From NCBI GenBank assembly GCA_947304065.1, contig CAMZAI010000007.1, positions 1 to 28,507 of the forward strand: a DNA stretch of 28,507 bases, written 5' to 3'. The notes below the pieces were generated by a model that did not search any database, was not told where the DNA came from, and worked only from the letters and a program-made list of their open reading frames with translations. Numbering within the stretch: position 1 is the stretch's first letter; every line of letters starts with the position of its first letter. The translations under genes and the position numbers were made by a program. Positions 22,875-28,507 of the stretch are shown here, piece by piece. The DNA is from an uncultured Clostridia bacterium (GTDB lineage Bacteria > Bacillota > Clostridia > Lachnospirales > Lachnospiraceae).

Positions 22875-23699
22875 TCAATCTGCGTATCTTGTATACCCGT
22901 AAACAAACCCGCATGTATCGATGTCGATCACACGACCCCAGTGGATCGAATAATTGTAGTTTCCTTCAGCGATAGTGATCTGTGTTCCGTCTATCTTCAG
23001 GACGACTACCGAATGCGTATCGTTGTTGATCCTAATGATGTCGCCGACGCGGATCCGGGATTTATCGGTAAACTGGTATGCCGGAACATCTCCGAATGCG
23101 GCGTCGCTCGCGATCATCGCGAAGGCCTGACAGCCCATTCCCGTGAATCCGCCGTAACCGAGACCTGAAGCTACATTGCGATCCCAATAGTAAGTGTCTG
23201 CATTAGTCCAGGGAGTACCTTCGGGGTACTGAGCCTTGAGGGCAATGATCGCATTGTAGACAGCTTCATCGTTCGATGCGGTGTCAGTCGTTCCGGGGGC
23301 TTCGGGAACGTCCGTGCCGGTATCGCCTGTTCCGGGCTCATTGGTCTCGGGAGTCTTGGGCTCCGGTTCCCTGATGCGGACCGTAACGGTGCACTTATAG
23401 GTTTTGCCGGCGTTCTTGACTTTGATCTTGGCCGTGCCTTCGGAGATCGCGGTCACGGTTCCCTTCGAGCTGACCGTGGCTACAGCCTTTTTGGTCGAGG
23501 AGAATTTGACCTTGCCGGTCGCGTTCTTCAATTTGAGCTTATATGTGTCGCCTACATACAGAGATATCTTTTTCTTGTTGAGTTTCACCGTGGCTGCGGA
23601 GACCGGAACGGTCGCGGTTAGTCCTGCGAGCATCACGATCGACAGGGCGAGCCCCAGGAATCTGACCAGCTTACGGATGAGATCCGTTTTTTTCATCAT
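22875..23699 (-). CDS. Secreted Ig-like (Big_2) protein with cysteine-peptidase-like C-terminus
   Basis: 274 residues from the ATG at 23699 (minus), chosen because GGAGG lies five bases upstream; the ATG at 23696 is also possible. Signal peptide (LALSIVMLAGLTATVPVSAA), then a Big_2-type domain (KLNKKKISLYVGDTYKLKL ... SSTKKAVATVSSKGTVTAIS) near 36-110, then a Pro/Thr/Gly linker (about 112-140). The C-terminal domain has a Cys in GFTGMGCQAFAM and a His in INNDTHSVVVLK, the order of NlpC/P60 or CHAP peptidases, ending IAEGNYNYSIHWGRVI. It may cut peptidoglycan or only bind it. An extended -10 (TGATATAAT, minus, 23758-23766) lies upstream and a strong terminator follows. Confidence 0.78.
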   Translation of the reverse strand: MMKKTDLIRKLVRFLGLALSIVMLAGLTATVPVSAATVKLNKKKISLYVGDTYKLKLKNATGKVKFSSTKKAVATVSSKGTVTAISEGTAKIKVKNAGKTYKCTVTVRIREPEPKTPETNEPGTGDTGTDVPEAPGTTDTASNDEAVYNAIIALKAQYPEGTPWTNADTYYWDRNVASGLGYGGFTGMGCQAFAMIASDAAFGDVPAYQFTDKSRIRVGDIIRINNDTHSVVVLKIDGTQITIAEGNYNYSIHWGRVIDIDTCGFVYGYTRYAD

Positions 23700-23757
23700 G
23701 AGCACCTCCACTTTCTCGCGGCGTCACAGTTTGTGTCTGCCGCCGATCATTTATTTA

Positions 23758-23766
23758 ATTATATCA
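23758..23766 (-). promoter_or_regulatory. Extended -10 promoter of the Ig-like secreted protein gene
   Basis: On the minus strand the sequence reads TGATATAAT: a consensus TATAAT with TGn directly upstream. No good -35 is found at 17 bases. It lies about 60 bases upstream of the ATG at 23699. Confidence 0.5.
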
Positions 23767-23780
23767 CAGTCAAAGGTTTA

Positions 23781-23789
23781 TGGTATACT
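23781..23789 (+). promoter_or_regulatory. Extended -10 promoter of the metallo-hydrolase operon
   Basis: TGGTATACT on the plus strand, 99 bases upstream of the MBL-fold gene. It is the third occurrence of this 9-mer in front of a gene in the window. No convincing -35 lies 17 bases upstream. It faces away from the minus-strand promoter at 23758-23766, so the two are divergent. Confidence 0.55.
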
Positions 23790-23887
23790 AATTCTGTTAC
23801 AGCATGCGGAAGAACGGTCGACAGGGCGGTTCGGGCGGGGTATACTGATGACGTGGGTTTATGGAAGCATAAAGAAAGGGGAAGGTT

Positions 23888-24574
23888 ATGGCTGATATTA
23901 TCAAGATCGATTCAAATACCTGGAGGATAGAGGACGGAATGGTCCGGTTCTACCTTTTTTGCGGCGAGACAAAAGCTGCGCTGATCGACTCGGGGATGAC
24001 GACCGAAAATGCGAGGGAGATTGCGGAGGGGCTTACACAGCTGCCGCTCATCATGATCAATACGCATGCGGACCGTGACCATGTTGCGGGGAATCCGGCG
24101 TTTGAGGAGTCTTATATGGCTCCGGCCGAAGAAGACAATTACCGTGCGAACCATAAAGACGGCAGGATCGTTCCGGTCGGTGAGGGCGATGTGATCGACC
24201 TCGGAGGCCGTACGCTGCGCGTGATCGATATCCCGGGACATACGCCGGGCAGCATAGCTCTGCTCGATGAAAAGAACAGGGTGCTGGTCAGCGGAGATTC
24301 GGTGCAGGACGGCAATATTTTCATGTTCGGCAGCAAGAGAAATCTGAAGCTGTATATCGAGAGCCTTAAGCATCTCAGAAGCTTTGACGGAACCTATGAT
24401 GATATCTATCCGATGCACGGGACTTTCCCTGTGAAGCCCGGACTCGTGCCGCAGCTCATTGAGGGCGCGCAGGAGATCCTTGACGGGAAGGCGACCGGCA
24501 GCACAGTCGATATTTTCGGCAATGAAGTGATGCTGTATAAGTTCCCCTATGCGGGATTTTTGTGTGAAAAGTGA
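23888..24574 (+). CDS. MBL-fold metallo-hydrolase
   Basis: 228 residues with the metallo-beta-lactamase fold motifs in order: LIDSGMTTENA, the metal box HADRDH (residues 60-65), the third ligand in IPGHTPGSIA, the bridging Asp in VSGDSVQDG and the terminal His in IYPMHG. Such proteins hydrolyse varied esters and thioesters, including glyoxalase II-type substrates; the true substrate is unknown. GGGGAAGG precedes the ATG. The next gene begins three bases after the stop, so the two are co-transcribed. Family call secure; substrate unknown. Confidence 0.93.
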   Translation: MADIIKIDSNTWRIEDGMVRFYLFCGETKAALIDSGMTTENAREIAEGLTQLPLIMINTHADRDHVAGNPAFEESYMAPAEEDNYRANHKDGRIVPVGEGDVIDLGGRTLRVIDIPGHTPGSIALLDEKNRVLVSGDSVQDGNIFMFGSKRNLKLYIESLKHLRSFDGTYDDIYPMHGTFPVKPGLVPQLIEGAQEILDGKATGSTVDIFGNEVMLYKFPYAGFLCEK

Positions 24575-24577
24575 GGT

Positions 24578-25621
24578 ATGGCGATGAAGAAGATTACACT
24601 CGGAAGAACGGGGATCACGGTGCCCCAGAACGGTTTCGGAGTGCTCCCGCTGCAGAGAGTACCTCTCGATGACGCGGTGAGGATACTGAGAAAGGCTTAT
24701 GAAGGCGGGATGAGGTTCTTTGACACCGCCAGGGCGTACAGTGACAGCGAAGAGAAGGTCGGAGCGGCGTTCGGAGGCGGATATGTTGACCGCAGCAGGA
24801 TTTTTATTGCCACTAAGACGCAGGCGAAGAATCCCGACGATTTTTGGAAGGATCTCGATACATCGCTGGAGAAGCTGAAGACCGATTACATCGACATTTA
24901 CCAGTTCCATATGATGGGGCAGTGCTGGAAGCCCGGTGAGGATAACGGCATGTATGAGTGCATGATCCGAGCGAAGGAGCAGGGCAAGATCCGCTTCATC
25001 GGAGGAACCGCGCATAAGCTCGGCGTGGCGCGCGAGATCGCGGAGTCGGGCCTGTATGATACGCTTCAGTATCCGATCAGTTATCTGGCCGATGAGAAGG
25101 AGCTCGAGCTGATCCGGATCTGCAATGAGCACAATGTCGGAATGATCGCGATGAAGGGACTGGCAGGCGGCCTGATCACCGACTCGATGGCGGCGATGGC
25201 TTTCATTACGCAGTATGACGGGATCGTACCGATATGGGGCATTCAGAAGGACATAGAGCTCGCGGAATGGCTGTCGTATATGGACGAAGCTCCCGCGATG
25301 GACGATAAGATCAGAGATTTTATCGAGTCTGAACGCAATGAACTCAGCGGCGAATTCTGCAGAGGCTGCGGATACTGCATGCCCTGTACCGTCGGGATAC
25401 AGATCAATCAGTGCAACCGCATGTCGCTGATGCTGAGGCGCGCCCCGAGCAAAGGGTGGCTCAGCGATCACTGGCAGCAGGAGATGGAAAAGATCAATGA
25501 CTGCGTGGAGTGCGGTGCCTGTCTTTCGAAATGTCCTTACAGCCTTGATATCCCGAATCTTCTGAAGAAGAATTACGAGGATTATCAAGAGGTTCTGGCG
25601 GGACGAAGAAGCGTGAATTAA
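24578..25621 (+). CDS. Aldo/keto reductase with C-terminal 4Fe-4S ferredoxin domain
   Basis: 347 residues. The N-terminal TIM barrel shows aldo/keto reductase features: LGRTGITVPQNGFG, the catalytic Asp/Tyr region FFDTARAYSDSEEKVGAAF, Lys in IATKTQ and YIDIYQFHMM. The C-terminal part holds two Cys groups: CRGCGYCMPC at about residue 261 and CVECGACLSKCP at about 309, which can bind an iron-sulfur cluster and suggests coupling of the barrel's NAD(P)H chemistry to ferredoxin. This fused type is common in anaerobes and is annotated as a predicted oxidoreductase; the substrate is unknown. The start ATG at 24578 follows the previous stop by three bases; an ATG at 24584 is an alternative. Confidence 0.93.
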   Translation: MAMKKITLGRTGITVPQNGFGVLPLQRVPLDDAVRILRKAYEGGMRFFDTARAYSDSEEKVGAAFGGGYVDRSRIFIATKTQAKNPDDFWKDLDTSLEKLKTDYIDIYQFHMMGQCWKPGEDNGMYECMIRAKEQGKIRFIGGTAHKLGVAREIAESGLYDTLQYPISYLADEKELELIRICNEHNVGMIAMKGLAGGLITDSMAAMAFITQYDGIVPIWGIQKDIELAEWLSYMDEAPAMDDKIRDFIESERNELSGEFCRGCGYCMPCTVGIQINQCNRMSLMLRRAPSKGWLSDHWQQEMEKINDCVECGACLSKCPYSLDIPNLLKKNYEDYQEVLAGRRSVN

Positions 25622-25632
25622 AGGATGTATAT

Positions 25633-26325
25633 ATGAGAATAGTATTTGTACGGCACGGAGAGCCGGATTACGAACATGACTGCCTGACCCCAACAGGCGT
25701 AAAACAGGCCGAACAGGTCGCTGAAAGGCTGAAAGAGGAAGGAATCGAAGAAATATGGGCATCGCCTTTGGGCAGGGCGGCACAGACAGCCGCAATCTCC
25801 TCGAAGGTGCTCGGAATCCCGGTAAAAACGCTCGACTGCATGCGCGAGATCAGCTGGGGCAGCACGGACGGAAAGCCTCTTTTTGCGGGCGGACATCCGT
25901 GGGAAGTGGTAAATGTACTGGCGAGAGAAGGAGTTAACCTTAATATGCCCGACTGGCGGACCACGCCTTATTATTCAAACAACAGCGTAGTGGGCGAAGT
26001 GGATGCCGTAGCGGCCGGAGTCGATGAGTGGCTCGCGGAGCTCGGCTACAGGAGAAACGGTTTTTACTACGAGCATGAGGTCGAGGAAGATGCGCACCGC
26101 ACGATCGCGATGTTCAGCCACGGCGGATCCTCATGCGCGGCGATCGGACATATATTGAATCTTCCGTTCCCGTATATGTGCGCGATGCTGCACATTGAAT
26201 TTACCGGGATCACGACATTGCGCCTCGACAGGAAGAAGGGACCCTGCACGCTTCCGTGCCTGGAGCTGGCGAATGACGGAAGGCATGTAAAGGAAGGAAA
26301 ATATCACAGGATGCTTGAGATGTAG
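25633..26325 (+). CDS. Histidine phosphatase superfamily protein
   Basis: 230 residues. The catalytic signature is at the N-terminus: RIVFVRHGEPDY (R-H-G at 7-9), followed by LTPTGVKQAEQVAERL and ASPLGRAAQTA. The second catalytic His is in MFSHGGSS near residue 163. Members include phosphoglycerate mutase-like and broad phosphatases; this one lacks features that would tell them apart, and the middle insertion (about 95-150) is unusual in length. It follows the aldo/keto reductase by 11 bases and probably shares its transcript. Confidence 0.93.
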   Translation: MRIVFVRHGEPDYEHDCLTPTGVKQAEQVAERLKEEGIEEIWASPLGRAAQTAAISSKVLGIPVKTLDCMREISWGSTDGKPLFAGGHPWEVVNVLAREGVNLNMPDWRTTPYYSNNSVVGEVDAVAAGVDEWLAELGYRRNGFYYEHEVEEDAHRTIAMFSHGGSSCAAIGHILNLPFPYMCAMLHIEFTGITTLRLDRKKGPCTLPCLELANDGRHVKEGKYHRMLEM

Positions 26326-26380
26326 GCTGTGATGGTCATTAGCGTCGCGTATCGGAGATGCTGTAAAAGGAGGCTGACAG

Positions 26381-27046
26381 ATGGAGAGGACATTAAAGGT
26401 TACCGGAAAAGGCAAAATATCGGTGAAGCCGGATACTATCCGGATCATCATCACACAGACAGAGACAAAGAAAAAGTATGACGAAGCCGTGCGCGAATCC
26501 GCATTGAGGAAGACAGAGATCACCGAAGCTCTTGAGTCGCTCGGCTTTGACAAAAAGAGCCTGAAGACGCTGTACTTCAACGTTGATACCGAGTATGAGG
26601 GCTATGAGGCGAAGGACCACAGCTGGAAGCAGAGGCTGGTCGGCTACAGATACACGCACCGCATGAAGTTCGAGTTCCCCTCGGACAATGAGCGGCTGGG
26701 CAAGGTCCTGACGGTCCTTTCGGCCTGCAAGGGAGCGCCCGAGTTTACGATACAGTACACGATCGCGGATCCCGAGGCAGCAAAGAACGAACTGCTCGCG
26801 AAGGCGGTGGAGGATTCGAAGGCCAAGGCCAAAGTGCTGAGCAGCGCCGCGGGCGTGAAGATTAAAGAGATCGTGACCATAGATTATTCATGGGGCGAGA
26901 TGGAGATCGTTTCGGCACCGATGAGAGCGATGGCGCTCAGGGAATGCAAGATGGCCGACACTGCGGCAAACGGGATCGACATTGACATCGAAGCCGATGA
27001 CATTGATGTTACGGACACCGTAACGATTGTGTGGGGGATCGAATGA
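26381..27046 (+). CDS. SIMPL (DUF541) domain protein
   Basis: 221 residues covering the SIMPL fold: RTLKVTGKGKISVKPDTIRI at the start, a central block with LESLGFDKKSLKTLYFNV and YRYTHRMKFEF, then the helix AAKNELLAKAVEDSKAKAKV and VKIKEIVTIDYSW. Many SIMPL proteins are exported; this one has no visible signal peptide. Function unknown across the family (signalling links have been proposed). AAAGGAGG lies upstream of the ATG after a 55-base gap. Its stop overlaps the start of the next gene (ATGA). Confidence 0.92.
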   Translation: MERTLKVTGKGKISVKPDTIRIIITQTETKKKYDEAVRESALRKTEITEALESLGFDKKSLKTLYFNVDTEYEGYEAKDHSWKQRLVGYRYTHRMKFEFPSDNERLGKVLTVLSACKGAPEFTIQYTIADPEAAKNELLAKAVEDSKAKAKVLSSAAGVKIKEIVTIDYSWGEMEIVSAPMRAMALRECKMADTAANGIDIDIEADDIDVTDTVTIVWGIE

Positions 27047-27918
27047 AGAAGGTTTTTTGCTCCACGGGAGCGCTGATAGGAAGGCCGAACGGCAGGGATT
27101 ACAGGCTGCTTGGGAGCCTGTCGAAGCAGCTCGAGTGCGACGGATTTGAATTCATGGTGTATTCGTCGTGGTACCCCGAGATCGACAGGCTGATTGAGAC
27201 GGTCAAGGGCTATAAACTGAATATCCCGGTGATCCACTGCGAGAAGGCGCTTTCGGAGAAGCTGGCGGGCGGACGAGTGTGGTATGAGAATGATCAGTAC
27301 AGATATGCCGCGATGACGCCCGAAGAGGATAAGGAGAGCTATAAAAAGGCCCTCGATGAGTTTGCGGTTAATCTGCGCATCGCGAAGGAATTTGGCGCGG
27401 ACAGGATGGTGTTCCACCTCTGGAACGGTCTCATCTCGGATAAGCATATCGAGCGCAATGCGGAGCGTTTCGCGGCCCTTAAGACTATGGCAGAAGAGAA
27501 CGGGATCCTGCTGATGGTCGAGAATGTGGTCTGCAACACGCACAATCCGATGTACAATATGGAGCTCGTGCATAGACTCTATCACGATATCAGCTACGTG
27601 TACGACACAAAGATGGCGGAGTTCCACGGCCAGACCATGCAGATATTTGAGCCCGAATGGGACTGGATGCTGAAGGAAAACCACATAAAGCACCTGCATG
27701 TGAACGATTACGGCGGAGGTCTGAAGGACTGGGGGAATCTCGCAGTCTTGCCAATCGGAAAGGGACATGTGGACTTTGACAGGTTCTTCGGGAAGCTCGC
27801 CGAGTATGGGTATGAAGGTGACTATACGGTTGAGTCTACGGCGTTCGGTAAGGACGGCGTGGTGGACACGGTGATGCTGAACCGGTGTTTCAAGAGGATC
27901 AGAGAGTATATAAAGTAA
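27043..27918 (+). CDS. TIM-barrel sugar phosphate isomerase/epimerase
   Basis: 291 residues of the AP endonuclease family 2-like fold (xylose isomerase-like TIM barrel). Visible ligands of the shared metal site: Glu in LLMVENVV, Asp/His in SYVYDTKMAEFHG, HLHVNDYGGG, and Glu in DYTVESTAFG. GAAxxFGAD-type spacing is seen in RIAKEFGADRMVFHLW. Substrate unknown; these enzymes act on keto-sugars or inositol derivatives. The ATG at 27043 has GGGGGA upstream and overlaps the SIMPL stop; a GTG at 27031 would add four residues. A strong terminator follows. Confidence 0.88.
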   Translation: MKKVFCSTGALIGRPNGRDYRLLGSLSKQLECDGFEFMVYSSWYPEIDRLIETVKGYKLNIPVIHCEKALSEKLAGGRVWYENDQYRYAAMTPEEDKESYKKALDEFAVNLRIAKEFGADRMVFHLWNGLISDKHIERNAERFAALKTMAEENGILLMVENVVCNTHNPMYNMELVHRLYHDISYVYDTKMAEFHGQTMQIFEPEWDWMLKENHIKHLHVNDYGGGLKDWGNLAVLPIGKGHVDFDRFFGKLAEYGYEGDYTVESTAFGKDGVVDTVMLNRCFKRIREYIK

Positions 27919-27921
27919 AGC

Positions 27922-27952
27922 GAACCACGGGAAAACCCGTGGTTCCTTTTTT
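27922..27952 (+). terminator. Intrinsic terminator of the metabolic operon
   Basis: GAACCACGGG (27922-27931), loop AAAA, perfect complement CCCGTGGTTC (27936-27945), then CTTTTTT. A ten-base GC-rich stem plus U-run is a strong Rho-independent terminator. The convergent minus-strand gene ends at 27951, so this hairpin may also stop it, with only a short U-tract on that side. Confidence 0.93.
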
Positions 27953-28454
27953 ACAACATCTCATTCAGTCTCTCCAGCACGAAATCCGTCGCGGCGGTGC
28001 GTACTTCATTGCGGCTGAGCCCCTCATAATGGCGGGTGCAGGTGGTGACTTCACCGTTGATGTAAAAGCCGAAGCAGACCGTTCCCATCGGGATATCGAT
28101 CGTGCGGCCGTCCGGCAGGGTCTGCGTTGCGCCGCCAGAAGGGCCTGCGTAGCCGGTGGTGGAGGCTCCGACCTCAGTGCCTGCGGCGAGAGCACGGCCG
28201 CGGGCCATCTCGGCCGCGACCTCTTCGCTTACAACATTATAGTTTTCTATTGTTGCGGGATCGACTCCCGCATATTTTATTTTGGCCTCGTTTGAGTAGG
28301 TAACGACAGATTCCCCGATAACCTTCGAAGCGTCGGCCACATTTACTATGCGTGCGGGGAGCATGCCGCCGGTGCAGGATTCGGCGAAGGATATATGCCA
28401 GCCGCGGGCGATGAGCTTCTCTACGACTTTGTTCTCGATGGGTGTATTGTTCAT
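27951..28454 (-). CDS. pncC: CinA C-terminal-type NMN amidohydrolase (PncC-like)
   Basis: 167 residues on the minus strand, the stand-alone C-terminal domain of CinA. Motifs: FAESCTGGMLPARI near residues 23-36 (the active-site AESCTGG), VVTYSNEAKIKYAGV, YNVVSEEVAAEMARG, TGYAGPSGGA (family form TGIAGPGG), GTVCFGFY and NEVRTAATDFVLERL. The family removes the amide from nicotinamide mononucleotide, recycling pyridine nucleotides. AAGGAAG precedes the ATG. The N-terminal CinA half (COG1058) is absent, as in other stand-alone PncC proteins. Opposite orientation to the upstream operon. Confidence 0.93.
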   Translation of the reverse strand: MNNTPIENKVVEKLIARGWHISFAESCTGGMLPARIVNVADASKVIGESVVTYSNEAKIKYAGVDPATIENYNVVSEEVAAEMARGRALAAGTEVGASTTGYAGPSGGATQTLPDGRTIDIPMGTVCFGFYINGEVTTCTRHYEGLSRNEVRTAATDFVLERLNEML

Positions 28455-28507
28455 GATCGGTGCTTCCTTTCTTTGCTCTCTGATATGGGGACGGTTCTTT
28501 TGTCCGG

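Noticed and set aside
23912..25795. Long minus-strand open frame (627 residues)
   Set aside because: It runs antisense across the MBL-fold and aldo/keto reductase genes, both of which have clear family motifs; the frame reflects codon bias of the coding strand.
26884..27768. Minus-strand open frame of 294 residues
   Set aside because: Antisense to the TIM-barrel isomerase, which shows metal-site motifs on the plus strand.
1..28507. CRISPR arrays, tRNA or rRNA genes, transposases, integrases
   Set aside because: No direct-repeat series, cloverleaf or recognisable mobile-element protein was seen.

Overview
The window looks like the chromosome of a Gram-positive anaerobe of the class Clostridia, most likely a Lachnospiraceae-type bacterium. 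This rests on the monoderm-style gene content (Tad locus with no secretin, SLH-like and Ig-like surface proteins), strong AGGAGG-type ribosome binding sites, the spelling of the LexA-box half-sites and the overall mix of families. No 16S gene or other taxonomic marker is present, so this is inference.

Layout. (1) 1-3645 holds DNA maintenance genes: the C-terminal part of an FtsK/SpoIIIE translocase (cut by the window edge), recA and recX. recA has a readable SOS promoter and a structured mRNA leader. (2) 3648-4765 holds a SAM methyltransferase and a GtrA-like membrane protein. (3) 4785-20678 is the centrepiece: a consensus promoter followed by fourteen same-strand genes, most joined by stop/start overlaps, that encode a divergent Tad (tight adherence) type IV-like pilus machine. 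It includes an RcpC/CpaB-like protein, an unknown cytosolic protein, a CpaE-like ATPase whose P-loop lysines are missing, a membrane-anchored TadA/CpaF ATPase, a single protein that joins TadB-like and TadC-like halves, two paralogous pilin-like proteins plus a 57-residue mini-version, a secreted protein with DnaJ-like CxxCxGxG zinc repeats, an M50-type HExxH membrane protease, two TadE/F-like membrane proteins, an SLH-like secreted protein and a 1262-residue secreted protein. No A24 prepilin peptidase, secretin or Flp signature is seen. (4) 20691-21869 is a Fic-domain protein with its own promoter, wrapped in a perfect 16-bp inverted repeat plus a third copy of the motif. (5) 21928-23699 carries two minus-strand genes: DegV and an Ig-like/cysteine-peptidase-like secreted protein. 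(6) 23781-27952 is a plus-strand run of small metabolic genes (MBL-fold hydrolase, ferredoxin-type aldo/keto reductase, histidine phosphatase, SIMPL protein, TIM-barrel isomerase) ending at a strong intrinsic terminator. (7) 27951-28454 is a minus-strand CinA C-terminal/PncC amidohydrolase.

How it fits together. The Tad block most plausibly builds a surface filament: TadA powers the membrane platform (TadB-C fusion), which assembles the small pilin-like proteins. The downstream secreted proteins would be pseudopilins, tip components or wall anchors. The combination of a lysine-less CpaE, a zinc-finger secreted component and an embedded M50 protease is what makes this locus worth study. The flanking genes are ordinary housekeeping. 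No gene-free stretch exceeds 300 bases. The longest gaps (1737-1982, 4766-4955, 20679-20813, 22771-22874, 23700-23887) hold the promoters, leaders, inverted repeats and terminators listed. I saw no tRNA, rRNA, CRISPR array, transposase or integrase.
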